The notes under the pieces: generated by a model
What the model was told of the DNA's origin: nothing
Database searches by the model: none
The model's input: the letters and a program-made list of their open reading frames with translations, nothing else
Assembly (NCBI GenBank): GCA_003215775.1
Contig: QCJW01000001.1
Location: 62,001-126,000, forward strand
Reading direction: 5' to 3'
DNA: 64,000 nt
Source of the DNA: Prochlorococcus sp. AG-409-G20
GTDB lineage: Bacteria; Cyanobacteriota; Cyanobacteriia; PCC-6307; Cyanobiaceae
Position numbers and translations under genes: made by a program
Shown here: positions 18,809 through 28,315 of the stretch, piece by piece
How positions within the stretch are numbered: position 1 is the first letter of the stretch
How the letters are laid out: every line of letters begins with the position of its first letter

Positions 18809-19288
18809 TCATGTAGGCATCAAAGGCATTTGAGGGTCATCTATATATTCTGTTTCAGAAAGAGTATTATCTTCTGACCATACTTCTGATTGATTATCGG
18901 AAAAATCTTGTTCTTCTTCATAGTTATTTTCACTTAGTAAATCATCTTCTATTGGAATTTGGTCACAAGGGTGATCATTTTGAATATTTTGATTCTTAAT
19001 TTTATTTTCTAAAATAGATTCTGAAATATCTTCCTGTTTTTGCAATAAGTTCTTTAATATCTGAATTCTTTCTTCGCTTTCTTCTAAAAGATCTTGTAAT
19101 TTTTCTTGCTTTAACGGATCCAAACGTGATGAAATTGATCTTTCAAGAGTCTCTAGTCTTTCTTCCAAGTCGAGGACTCGAATAGTCAAATTCTCCTCTA
19201 ACTCACTAAAGCCATGCAACTGCTTAATAAGTCTTGGAGTAAAAGATTCACTTTGCCTACTCAATGCCACAGATAATGGCCTCCACAA
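18809..19288 (-). CDS. Hypothetical acidic coiled-coil protein, 159 residues
   Basis: Unrecognised. The first 90 residues are predicted helical with heptad-like leucines (ELEENLTIRVLDLEERLETL, then QEKLQDLLEESEERIQIL), suggesting a coiled coil. The last 60 residues are highly acidic and low in complexity (EDDLLSENNYEEEQDF and similar) and probably disordered. Only a TTG at 19288 is available as start. It is divergent from the PucC-type transporter gene with 89 bases between, so the two may share a control region. Confidence 0.6.
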   Translation of the reverse strand: MWRPLSVALSRQSESFTPRLIKQLHGFSELEENLTIRVLDLEERLETLERSISSRLDPLKQEKLQDLLEESEERIQILKNLLQKQEDISESILENKIKNQNIQNDHPCDQIPIEDDLLSENNYEEEQDFSDNQSEVWSEDNTLSETEYIDDPQMPLMPT

Positions 19289-19377
19289 GGAATCTTGTTT
19301 GATAGTATCGATACCTAGCTAGATGTCCATGATATTAGTGGTATCAAGTCAATATTGAATCAGTCAACCCTTTCGCA

Positions 19378-20790
19378 ATGACATCTATAAACCAAAAAGC
19401 AGCTCAACCCGATTCCAGCTCTCAATTAACTCCGTTAAAGCTTGCAAGACTTAGCTTATTTCAAGGCTGCCTTGGATGTCTTGCAGTTATTTTCGCAGGG
19501 ATGCTCAATAGAATAATGATTTCAGAGCTTGCATTCCCAGCAATCCTGGTTGGGGGAGGACTTGCATTCGAGCAATTAATGGCACCTTCTAGAGTTCTTT
19601 TTGGGAATATATCGGACAACTTTCCACTTAGAGGTAGAAGACGCACTCCATATATATGGATTGGATCAGCATGCTTCTGTGCAATGGCAACAATCTCTAT
19701 ACCAATAATCTTTAAAACTGAAGAAGCCCTAAGGCAAGGAGACTTTATCTCTATTACAACTTGTGTTATCGGGATGTGTACTCTTTTTGCATTATATGGT
19801 CTTGCTATTTCAATGGCCTCGACTCCTTATCTCGCACTTGTTATTGACCTAACTAATGAGAAAGAAAGGCCTCAGGCTGTTGGAATTATCTGGTGCATGT
19901 TAACGATAGGGATAGTAATTGGAGCAATTTCCATATCAATAGCAACTAAAGGACTTGATGGTGTTACAGAGCCCTCATTACTTCAACCAGCCCTTCAGAA
20001 ATTCATGACTTGGGTAAGTTCAATCATTTTCATAATTTCAATATTTGCATGTATAGGTATAGAATCAAAAGAAAAAAAAGAGATTTCTAGGAAAGAGAAG
20101 AACAATGAAATAGGTCCTGTCAAAGCCTGGAAACTTGTGAGGTCGAGTAGTCAAACTATGGTATTCTTTAGTTTCTTAATTCTTTATACTTTGGGATTGT
20201 TTTTACAAGACCCAATTCTAGAAAGTTTTGGGGGCGAAGTATTTGCATTACCTATTTCTAAAACAACACTTCTAAATGCGTTCTGGGGGTGTGGGACCCT
20301 GGTAGGTTTGCTCATGGGAGGGTTATGGATAACACCTAAGCTTGGCAAGTTATCAACAGCAAAAATAGGCTGTTGGATGATAATAAGCTCTCTAATTTTA
20401 TTAATATTTAGTGGAATAATATCAAACGTAAATAGCTTATACGGAGTTCTCGTAATATTCGGTCTGTCTGCAGGGATTGCCACTAATAGCGCTCTTTCGC
20501 TAATGTTGGACCTTACATTGCCAGAAGTTGCCGGAACTTTCGTTGGAGTATGGGGACTAGCACAAGCATTATCCAGAGCCCTAGGAAAAGTATTTGGGGG
20601 CGGATTGCTAGACATTGGAAGAATAATCAGTGGCCCCGAGAATCCATTATTAGCATTTTCTTTTGTGTTCTGTTTAGAAGCTTTAGTGATGATTGCCGCA
20701 ATAGTCGTTCTAAATAAACTTAATATTCAGAGATTCAGAGAAGATACTTCTATAAAAATGGAAACCCTAATGATGGCTGACATCGACTAA
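19378..20790 (+). CDS. PucC/LhaA-family MFS protein
   Basis: Twelve-helix major facilitator protein of the PucC family, whose bacterial members assist assembly of chlorophyll or bacteriochlorophyll antenna proteins. The 470-residue product has the segments LSLFQGCLGCLAVIFAGMLNR, FEQLMAPSRVLFGNISDN with the RRRTPYIWIG loop, and SMASTPYLALVIDLTNEKERP, all typical of the family. A role in antenna pigment delivery fits its place just upstream of the phycoerythrin linker gene and the importance of chlorophyll a2/b2 Pcb antennae in this organism; that is inference. Confidence 0.82.
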   Translation: MTSINQKAAQPDSSSQLTPLKLARLSLFQGCLGCLAVIFAGMLNRIMISELAFPAILVGGGLAFEQLMAPSRVLFGNISDNFPLRGRRRTPYIWIGSACFCAMATISIPIIFKTEEALRQGDFISITTCVIGMCTLFALYGLAISMASTPYLALVIDLTNEKERPQAVGIIWCMLTIGIVIGAISISIATKGLDGVTEPSLLQPALQKFMTWVSSIIFIISIFACIGIESKEKKEISRKEKNNEIGPVKAWKLVRSSSQTMVFFSFLILYTLGLFLQDPILESFGGEVFALPISKTTLLNAFWGCGTLVGLLMGGLWITPKLGKLSTAKIGCWMIISSLILLIFSGIISNVNSLYGVLVIFGLSAGIATNSALSLMLDLTLPEVAGTFVGVWGLAQALSRALGKVFGGGLLDIGRIISGPENPLLAFSFVFCLEALVMIAAIVVLNKLNIQRFREDTSIKMETLMMADID

Positions 20791-20831
20791 AAAATCATAG
20801 GGCATTTTATTTAATGCATTACTACTAGAAG

Positions 20832-20854
20832 ATATACATCAATTAGTTGTATAT
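20832..20854. promoter_or_regulatory. Inverted repeat upstream of ppeC
   Basis: ATATACA (20832-20838) and TGTATAT (20848-20854) form a 7-base inverted repeat with a 9-base spacer, and a perfect TATAAT lies at 20890-20895, about 30 bases before the ppeC start. Together they resemble an operator with a -10 box for the rightward phycoerythrin genes. No matching -35 is evident. Confidence 0.35.
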
Positions 20855-20924
20855 GGTTTCAGTATAAGTATAAGCAGTCAGAAACTGAATATAATTATCT
20901 TATAAATCTTTTTAAACAAGTGAA

Positions 20925-21860
20925 ATGTCCTCTATCCCTAATGCGGCGCTTCATTTTGGGGCTCAATCAATAGTTGACGGCAATGCATCCTATGGAAAAA
21001 CTAGGGTATCCAAAAGCACTCAGATCAGCTATTTCCTTCATTGCAAAGCAGGCTGCATGCCTGGCCAAGCTGAACTATTTAGGACTGACTCCTTAAGCAA
21101 ACCTGATTTTGGAGAGCCAATTGATGAAAACAATATCACTAGATCTTTTAAAGAAAAAAATCTGATCAGACTTGGAATTCCAAAAGGACCTAGGGCTATT
21201 GATTCTAATCTTTATCCATACACCTATGATAAATATGAACCCTATGATGATGACTCATTAAACATAGCTTTGAAAGCCACATATCGTCAAATCTATGGTA
21301 ATTTTAATCTCATGGAAAGTGAGCGGCCAAAAGATTTAGAAAGAAAGCTTAGAAATGGTGATTTAACAATTAGGGATTTCGTAAGATTACTTGCGAAAAC
21401 ATCCTTTTATAAAGAACATTATTTTGAGAATGTAAACCAACAAAGATCTATTGAACTTAATATTAAACATATCCTTGGGAGGCCACCTATAGGCCAAGAG
21501 GAAATCATAAAGCATGTACAATTGATATTTAATTATGGATTTGATTATCATATAGACACTCTGATTGATTCTACTGAATACCTAGAAATATTTGGCCAAG
21601 ATATAGTTCCTTATCCAAGATGTTGGAATTCTCCTTGCGGAACAACAACTTCTAGCTTTAACAAAGCTGCAGCATTAGCAAGAAGTTTTGCAACAAGTGA
21701 TAATGCAATTCACGGGAGAAAAACTTCACCTGAGGCCAAGGGAGGCAAAAGTCAGATCCTAGATAGCTTGGTTAATTTTGGGAATGGAAACACAATAAAA
21801 CTTCCTGAGCATATGATGACGACTAAAAATGAGCATGCAGCCAGCATGCTAAAAGGTTAA
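20925..21860 (+). CDS. ppeC: Phycoerythrin-associated linker polypeptide
   Basis: Phycobilisome-type linker related to the Mpe linkers of marine Synechococcus. The Pfam PBS-linker domain occupies roughly residues 95-220, with ALKATYRQIYGN, LRNGDLTIRDFVRLLAKTSF, NIKHILGRPPIGQEE and DYHIDTLIDSTEYLEIFG. The N-terminal extension carries Cys40 and Cys44 (FLHCKAGCMPGQ); some Synechococcus Mpe linkers bind a bilin through an N-terminal cysteine, so these are candidate attachment sites. In an organism thought to lack phycobilisomes, this single linker probably organises or tethers phycoerythrin. First gene of ppeC-orf62-cpeS-cpeT. Confidence 0.88.
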   Translation: MSSIPNAALHFGAQSIVDGNASYGKTRVSKSTQISYFLHCKAGCMPGQAELFRTDSLSKPDFGEPIDENNITRSFKEKNLIRLGIPKGPRAIDSNLYPYTYDKYEPYDDDSLNIALKATYRQIYGNFNLMESERPKDLERKLRNGDLTIRDFVRLLAKTSFYKEHYFENVNQQRSIELNIKHILGRPPIGQEEIIKHVQLIFNYGFDYHIDTLIDSTEYLEIFGQDIVPYPRCWNSPCGTTTSSFNKAAALARSFATSDNAIHGRKTSPEAKGGKSQILDSLVNFGNGNTIKLPEHMMTTKNEHAASMLKG

Positions 21861-21936
21861 TGATTACGCAATTGGATTGAGTTACAACCAAACAAACACC
21901 TACAGCAATTCTTCTTTAGTTAAATTCGTTCTAACT

Positions 21937-22125
21937 ATGTCTCACTTTCGTCCACCTTCCAGCGAAAGACCTGGTGACCAGTCTTCAAAAACTCCATCTG
22001 GGAAAAAAGTACCTATGGCTATGTCAATGATGGTGGATTCAATGGTTAGAATGATCCAAAAAGCAAATAAAAATGAATTAGACTTAGAAAACGAAGAGAA
22101 TAGTGAAACAGTGAATGAAAATTGA
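21937..22125 (+). CDS. Small methionine-rich protein in the phycoerythrin locus, unknown
   Basis: I do not recognise a family. A TTG at 21877 would give 82 residues, but the ATG at 21937 gives a compact 62-residue protein starting MSHFRPPSSERPGDQ. The middle (VPMAMSMMVDSMVRMIQKA) is a methionine-rich amphipathic helix, and the tail is acidic (ELDLENEENSETVNEN). Its last 11 bases overlap the start of cpeS, which suggests translational coupling and a function tied to bilin attachment or phycoerythrin assembly. That link is context only. Confidence 0.65.
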   Translation: MSHFRPPSSERPGDQSSKTPSGKKVPMAMSMMVDSMVRMIQKANKNELDLENEENSETVNEN

Positions 22126-22651
22126 GCAATTCATTGCTCAAAGTGAAGGCGAATGGCAATCAATGAGAAGTGGACACTCTCTAGCATTCCGTCAATTTGA
22201 GCAAGTTATTAGCCTAATTACAATCAAGAGAATCGAAAGTAATCATCCAGATGTTATTAGTTTACTGAATTCAAACAATAAGTTAAAAGGAGAGCTAAGT
22301 ACTCCTTTTCGAATTAATTGGAAATCAGAAAGTGATTGGAATGACGATGATTTATCAAACAATGGTGAAGGGAGTTGCATCTTAGTTCCTTTAAAGAACA
22401 CATCAAGAGAGGGGCATATATTAAGAAACAAAGGCTACTCAGAGAACTCACAAGTCGTCTCTTCATATAAATTCTTAGAAGATGGCACCTTTGTAATGTT
22501 GACTGACTACATTAATTCGATTGCAGAAGAAAAGATATGGTTTATATCTGATAATGTTAGGTGTCGTTCTTCTGTTGTGAGAACATCCAAGGGCTCTGGA
22601 ATTTTACAAACATCATTTGCATCGGAAGTTAGAAAGATAGAGTGCACGTAG
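22115..22651 (+). CDS. cpeS: CpeS-type phycoerythrobilin lyase
   Basis: S-type bilin lyase with a lipocalin-like beta barrel; in phycoerythrin-containing cyanobacteria CpeS attaches phycoerythrobilin to the beta-82 cysteine. The 178-residue protein has the family pattern FIAQSEGEWQSMRSGHSLA near the N-terminus, then FRINWKSESDWN, and the C-terminal EEKIWFISDNVRCRSSVV. Its start overlaps the preceding small gene, and cpeT follows after seven bases. Confidence 0.88.
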   Translation: MKIEQFIAQSEGEWQSMRSGHSLAFRQFEQVISLITIKRIESNHPDVISLLNSNNKLKGELSTPFRINWKSESDWNDDDLSNNGEGSCILVPLKNTSREGHILRNKGYSENSQVVSSYKFLEDGTFVMLTDYINSIAEEKIWFISDNVRCRSSVVRTSKGSGILQTSFASEVRKIECT

Positions 22652-22658
22652 ATATATT

Positions 22659-23294
22659 ATGAATAGTCTTGAGAATGAAGATTTAGTCAAATTTTGCAAA
22701 ATATTATCTGGTGTATACAGTAATTTTGAACAGGCTCAAAAAGAGCCGCATCTATATGCACATATTAATATCTATTTTATTCCAATTTCCTGCGATATGT
22801 TTAGAGCCCCCACATTCTATTCGGAGCAATCTTATGATTACTCACCATGGACACCTTATAGACAAGCTATACACAAAGTCATAAAAAGAAAAAATTTATT
22901 CATTGTCCAAAATTTTAATATTAAGAATGCAGAAAGACTTGCAGGCTCTGGAATTCATCCTGAACTACTTAGATGTTTCAACAAAGATTTATTAAAAGAA
23001 AGGAAAGGTTGTTCAATGATATTTAAAGAGATAGATAATAAAAAATATTCTGGGGAAATAGAGAGGGGAAAATCATGCATTATCAAAAAAGGGAATAAGC
23101 TCACTTATTTAAAAAGCACAGTAGAACTTGATAAAAACAAATGGATTAGTCTAGACGAAGGTTTTGATATAAAAACTAATCAAAAAATTTGGGGTTCAGA
23201 ACATGGGGCTCTACACTTCAAAAGAATTACCAATCTCGAAAGTAAAGTCAATCAATTATGGAATATCAACGATCAACTAGGAAAAGACTTCTAA
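22659..23294 (+). CDS. cpeT: CpeT-type bilin lyase
   Basis: T-type lyase of the CpeT/CpcT family, which attaches a bilin at the distal beta cysteine (position about 155-165) of phycobiliproteins. The 211-residue product has FCKILSGVYSNFEQAQKEP at the N-terminus, HINIYFIPISCDMF, and PTFYSEQSYDYSPWTPYRQ, the family core; WGSEHGALHFKRI closes the barrel. It is convergent with cpeY, with only six bases between stop codons and no terminator visible. Confidence 0.88.
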   Translation: MNSLENEDLVKFCKILSGVYSNFEQAQKEPHLYAHINIYFIPISCDMFRAPTFYSEQSYDYSPWTPYRQAIHKVIKRKNLFIVQNFNIKNAERLAGSGIHPELLRCFNKDLLKERKGCSMIFKEIDNKKYSGEIERGKSCIIKKGNKLTYLKSTVELDKNKWISLDEGFDIKTNQKIWGSEHGALHFKRITNLESKVNQLWNINDQLGKDF

Positions 23295-23300
23295 TCCAAA

Positions 23301-24626
23301 TCAGAATGAATTAATCAATTGATTAACCTTGAATCTAACAAAAATATGAGAATCACTTTTACAACTACTAAGCAACTCCATAAGTTCATCGCGGTTTTTT
23401 CCCAGAAGCTGAGTCTCTAATGAAATCAAGCAGGCGAATCTACACACCCAAAATGGTGTCTTGTCCTCATTTAACCAATTTTTAATAAAAGACTTATATT
23501 TTTTAGGTCCTATTGACATAAGATTCATAATAGCTGCTGGTTTAAATTTTATATAATCAGGCCATTCTTGACTCAATGCAGATAAAGAAATCATTTCTAT
23601 TTTTTCTTTTTGATCTTTTCCCCATTTGTCCTTCAAAAGAAATAACATTAAAAAGAAATATAATGCTCCATAATCTTTACTAGCGCTATCTAGGGAAGGG
23701 TACAAAAAAGGCCATATGTGTTGAGTTTCCATATTAATTAACTTCTTCAAGCATGGATAAGATCTAGCAAAGTCAGTATTAAATAAGCCATCAACTAACA
23801 ATTCAATATTAGATTCCGAATCATAGTCATAGATCATATCTAAATTATTTGGATCATCTATAATTAAAGATTGCACGGTTGAAAGAAGCTCAAGATTATT
23901 TACTGAAAGCTTCTCAACAGGCCAGAGTGCTTCTAAGGCTTTGATGCGAAAGATAGGCGCAACAGGTGCTTTTAGAACAAAGAAAAGCAAATCAGAAGCC
24001 TGGGAGTCAATTACATCATGAACAGCACAATGTCGATCATTTTGATTAGGTAGAAAAAGATGGTTCTTCAAATCTGATATATTTTCATGGGTTCCACAAA
24101 GCCTGGAAACTGCTGCTATTGCGGCTCCCTTAACGCTAATCGAAATAGAAGTATCTTTTATCAAAAGATTTATCTTTGGAATTGCAGATTCCACGCCCAT
24201 AAGAGCAAGACTTTGAATTATTAATCTTCTATTCTGGTCCGGGTTATCTAACAAGTGAATTATATCTATATGCAATTTAGGATTATCACAACCCAATTCC
24301 TTCAGAGCCCAGACTGCATTCTCAACTAGATATTTATCATTACTTTTCAGACAATCAGCAATCAAAGGAATTGCATTCTTGCAATCTAGTTTAGCTAGGC
24401 TATCTACAGCTTTTCTTTTAGCGATTAGAATTGGTTGCTCAGTGGATTGTGATTCGAGCACTCTTAGCAAAGCATCCTCAGTCTCCTGGCCAGGATATTT
24501 AGCCAAATGAAAAACAGCCTTGTAATAATCACTGGACAGCTTCAAATCGGCAATTGGCTTCTTAAGAATCTCTAAAGCAACCTCTTTGGACAATAGTGGG
24601 AGATTGTCAAAATTACCAACTTTCAA
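23301..24626 (-). CDS. cpeY: CpeY, HEAT-repeat bilin lyase
   Basis: E/F-type lyase built of HEAT-like helical repeats. CpeY in Fremyella attaches phycoerythrobilin to the alpha-82 cysteine of phycoerythrin, aided by CpeZ. The 441-residue length matches CpeY. Visible repeats include KAVFHLAKYPGQETEDALLR, AVDSLAKLDCKNAIPLIAD and AVWALKELGCDNPKLH. The corresponding target here is Cys73 of CpeA. Transcribed leftward, divergent from the MpeX-like gene with 203 bases of AT-rich spacer. Confidence 0.85.
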   Translation of the reverse strand: MKVGNFDNLPLLSKEVALEILKKPIADLKLSSDYYKAVFHLAKYPGQETEDALLRVLESQSTEQPILIAKRKAVDSLAKLDCKNAIPLIADCLKSNDKYLVENAVWALKELGCDNPKLHIDIIHLLDNPDQNRRLIIQSLALMGVESAIPKINLLIKDTSISISVKGAAIAAVSRLCGTHENISDLKNHLFLPNQNDRHCAVHDVIDSQASDLLFFVLKAPVAPIFRIKALEALWPVEKLSVNNLELLSTVQSLIIDDPNNLDMIYDYDSESNIELLVDGLFNTDFARSYPCLKKLINMETQHIWPFLYPSLDSASKDYGALYFFLMLFLLKDKWGKDQKEKIEMISLSALSQEWPDYIKFKPAAIMNLMSIGPKKYKSFIKNWLNEDKTPFWVCRFACLISLETQLLGKNRDELMELLSSCKSDSHIFVRFKVNQLINSF

Positions 24627-24829
24627 GTTTTAAGCTAAAAAAATATCAAAATCATTTTAAATGGTCGAACAAAAAACTTATATTTACTTAATGCTTATTA
24701 AGAGTATCCAAACATGGTTGATTGGATAGTATTCATGAAATATTCTCAAATTAAATTTTTATATTTTCCATAGAATAAGGTAAAAAATTGCTATTTTATA
24801 AATAATCAGTCAAGAATCACCAAAGGCCA

Positions 24830-25726
24830 TTGTATCCAGGCAAACCAAATCCTATTAAGCTTGATGAATTCAAACTTACCGATCAAGAAGCAGAGGAACT
24901 TGCCAACGAGTTAAAAGCTCAATGCCAGAAAGGTATAAGACCTAGGGAAGACTCATATCAAATAAACCGACTAATTGCTGGATTGGGAGATAAAAGAGGT
25001 CTGTTAAGAAGAACTTTCTCTGAAAGCCTTGGTTTAATTGGCAAAGAAACCTTACCAGCACTAAGAGAGGTTCTTTTACACCATCCAAATGTCACTGTCA
25101 GAAGAGCCGCTGCAAAAACATTAAGGCTAGTAGGAGACGAAAAGGCTCTACCAGACCTCCTAAAAGCCCTTTTAAATGACCCTGACCCTGTCGTACAAGG
25201 CTCATCAGTAGGAGCCATGGCAATATTTGGGGCAAAAGCCGTAGAAGAATTGCTAAAAGTTCTGATCAATTCCAATCACACTGAAATGCAATATGGATTG
25301 GCAACATGGGGGCTTGAATTTATTGGGTCTCAAGCCCCAGAATCACTTAAGAATGCAGCTAAATCAAAGAATCCCCGTATTAGAGCTGCTGCAATAGGAG
25401 CACTTGGAGAACAAATACATTACTTATCAGATCATTCTGCTAAAGAACTAGTCATAAAAGCCTTAGAGGATACTGATCAGAATGTAAGAACATCGGCTAC
25501 TCGACTTTTGGGAGAATTCGAAGAGAAAAATCTTATTGAAAAATTACTGATTCCCAAATTATCCGATACATCTCAAGATGTCAGAAAGCATGCAGCAATC
25601 TCCTTAATGCGAATAGATTCTAAAAAGGCATTATCAGAACTAGAGAAAAATCTTGCTGATGAAAAAGTTATTGAAGTGCTAAAAGTCTTTAAACTAGCAA
25701 TTAAAAGAATTAGAGAGTCTATATAG
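24830..25726 (+). CDS. mpeX: HEAT-repeat bilin lyase, MpeX / CpeF-MpeU-like
   Basis: A 298-residue E/F-type lyase relative with PBS-lyase HEAT repeats: RAAAKTLRLVGDEKALPDLL, VQGSSVGAMAIFGAKAVEEL, RAAAIGALGEQIHYLSD and VRTSATRLLGEFEEKN. The N-terminal MYPGKPNPIKLDEFKLTDQE resembles MpeU/MpeV/CpeF-type proteins; CpeF ligates the doubly linked bilin at beta-50/61. In SS120 the gene at this position has been called mpeX. The start is a TTG; no ATG is near. Opposite in direction to both flanking lyase genes. Confidence 0.7.
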   Translation: MYPGKPNPIKLDEFKLTDQEAEELANELKAQCQKGIRPREDSYQINRLIAGLGDKRGLLRRTFSESLGLIGKETLPALREVLLHHPNVTVRRAAAKTLRLVGDEKALPDLLKALLNDPDPVVQGSSVGAMAIFGAKAVEELLKVLINSNHTEMQYGLATWGLEFIGSQAPESLKNAAKSKNPRIRAAAIGALGEQIHYLSDHSAKELVIKALEDTDQNVRTSATRLLGEFEEKNLIEKLLIPKLSDTSQDVRKHAAISLMRIDSKKALSELEKNLADEKVIEVLKVFKLAIKRIRESI

Positions 25727-25737
25727 GCAACTTATCA

Positions 25738-25759
25738 TTGCTTATAAAAGCAAATTTTA
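25738..25759 (+). terminator. Possible weak terminator of the MpeX-like gene
   Basis: TTGCTT (25738-25743), loop ATAA and AAGCAA (25748-25753) make a six-base stem followed by ATTTTAT. It lies between the convergent stops of the MpeX-like gene and cpeZ. The stem is AT-rich and weak. Confidence 0.35.
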
Positions 25760-25771
25760 TTAGTCTTAGAA

Positions 25772-26377
25772 TTAATTATTTAATGCACGAATTGCACCTT
25801 CGCGAATAAACAGATCTCGCTGAGGATCTTCAATAATTGTTCTCAGGCACTCCTGCGCTCTATAGTCTTTAACCTCACCCAGTGCAATGATTGCAGTTGA
25901 TAGTCTTAGTAAGTTATCATCCTTAAAATTACAAATATTTAGAAGGTATGGCAAACCCTGGGAACCTATTTGCCTTAAGAGTGGAACTACAGTTAGTATC
26001 ATCTCAGGGCTATCCTTATCTATGGCCAGCTCTATTATATTCATAACTTTATCCGGAAAAGAAGCAAAACCTTTAGATGCAGAAATCTTGACGAGAACCT
26101 TTACGCAACTAGTCTGAACTAAAGTACTTTTTGTTTTTAAAAATAATTCAATCAGTGCGTCATATGCCAACTCACCAAAGCAACCTAGGGCTTTTATAGA
26201 CTTTCTTCTAATATTAGTATTATCTTTCTGGATGTTATCAATCAAGCGTATCAATGAATCATCAGGCCAATACCTAGCCATATTGACAAATGCGCTTTCA
26301 TTTATATTTGGATTAGGATGCAAAAAATCCTCAAACAAATCCTCTAGTTTCGGCTTTATTTCTTCTTGTTCCTTCAT
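25772..26377 (-). CDS. cpeZ: CpeZ, HEAT-repeat bilin lyase partner
   Basis: A 201-residue HEAT-repeat protein of the CpeZ/NblB group. CpeZ acts as a partner or chaperone of CpeY and CpeF in phycoerythrin maturation. Visible repeats are RRKSIKALGCFGELAYDALI, TSCVKVLVKISASKGFAS and RLSTAIIALGEVKDYRAQEC, closing with FIREGAIRALNN. It lies 125 bases downstream of cpeA on the same strand, so it may be read through from cpeBA. Confidence 0.85.
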   Translation of the reverse strand: MKEQEEIKPKLEDLFEDFLHPNPNINESAFVNMARYWPDDSLIRLIDNIQKDNTNIRRKSIKALGCFGELAYDALIELFLKTKSTLVQTSCVKVLVKISASKGFASFPDKVMNIIELAIDKDSPEMILTVVPLLRQIGSQGLPYLLNICNFKDDNLLRLSTAIIALGEVKDYRAQECLRTIIEDPQRDLFIREGAIRALNN

Positions 26378-26502
26378 GAAAAGTTTAGATTTGGTCGAAT
26401 AAATGCTAAAAATATGATTCGCAATAAATGAATGAGGTCAAGCAACATAGCACCTAAAAGGGCTTTAAATAACTGTTCATTAATTCGATGGATGGCGACT
26501 TA

Positions 26503-26997
<495 letters not shown>

Positions 26998-27022
26998 TTA
27001 AAAGGGATAGTTAGTGAATAAT

Positions 27023-27915
<893 letters not shown>

Positions 27916-28125
27916 ATGACAAAAGTATCCAAGAAAGAACTTCGGGAGTCTTTTGAAGAAGTAAGTGCCTATAGAGAAAGACTTGCCAAACAATTCCTTG
28001 ATGTAGCTAAGAAATTGAGAATGTCTCAAGAAAAAATTGATGCAACTATTAAAAACCACTCAGAATTAAATGATCTCGAAAGTATTCTACGTAGAATAGA
28101 AAAGCAAATGAATGAAGAAAACTAG
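27916..28125 (+). CDS. Hypothetical coiled-coil protein, 69 residues
   Basis: Unrecognised. It starts with ATG at 27916 and is almost entirely charged and helical: MTKVSKKELRESFEEVSAYR, then FLDVAKKLRMSQEKIDATI and LESILRRIEKQMNEEN. Heptad-like hydrophobic positions suggest a short coiled coil, perhaps a dimer. Divergent from cpeB across a 344-base spacer. A role with phycoerythrin or the neighbouring exporter is possible but not indicated by the sequence. Confidence 0.6.
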   Translation: MTKVSKKELRESFEEVSAYRERLAKQFLDVAKKLRMSQEKIDATIKNHSELNDLESILRRIEKQMNEEN

Positions 28126-28315
28126 TCTCAATAAAGAAAAAAACATCTTTAACTATTAGAAATTACAATACTATTTCTCTATAATTAGATTATCTTCATA
28201 GATAATTTAAGCTCATTTAGTGAAAATCCTTGCACTTTCTAGTCTCATGCTTCGAAAGGGGCGGCTGAGGTGCTGGCTCCTTCTTTAGGCAATATTCACC
28301 TAAAGGCCATAAGGT

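Noticed and set aside
28246-28310. GC-rich patch considered as a signal recognition particle RNA or other structured RNA
   Set aside because: It lacks the conserved SRP core GGAAGGNAGCAG on either strand. A short hairpin is all that can be supported.
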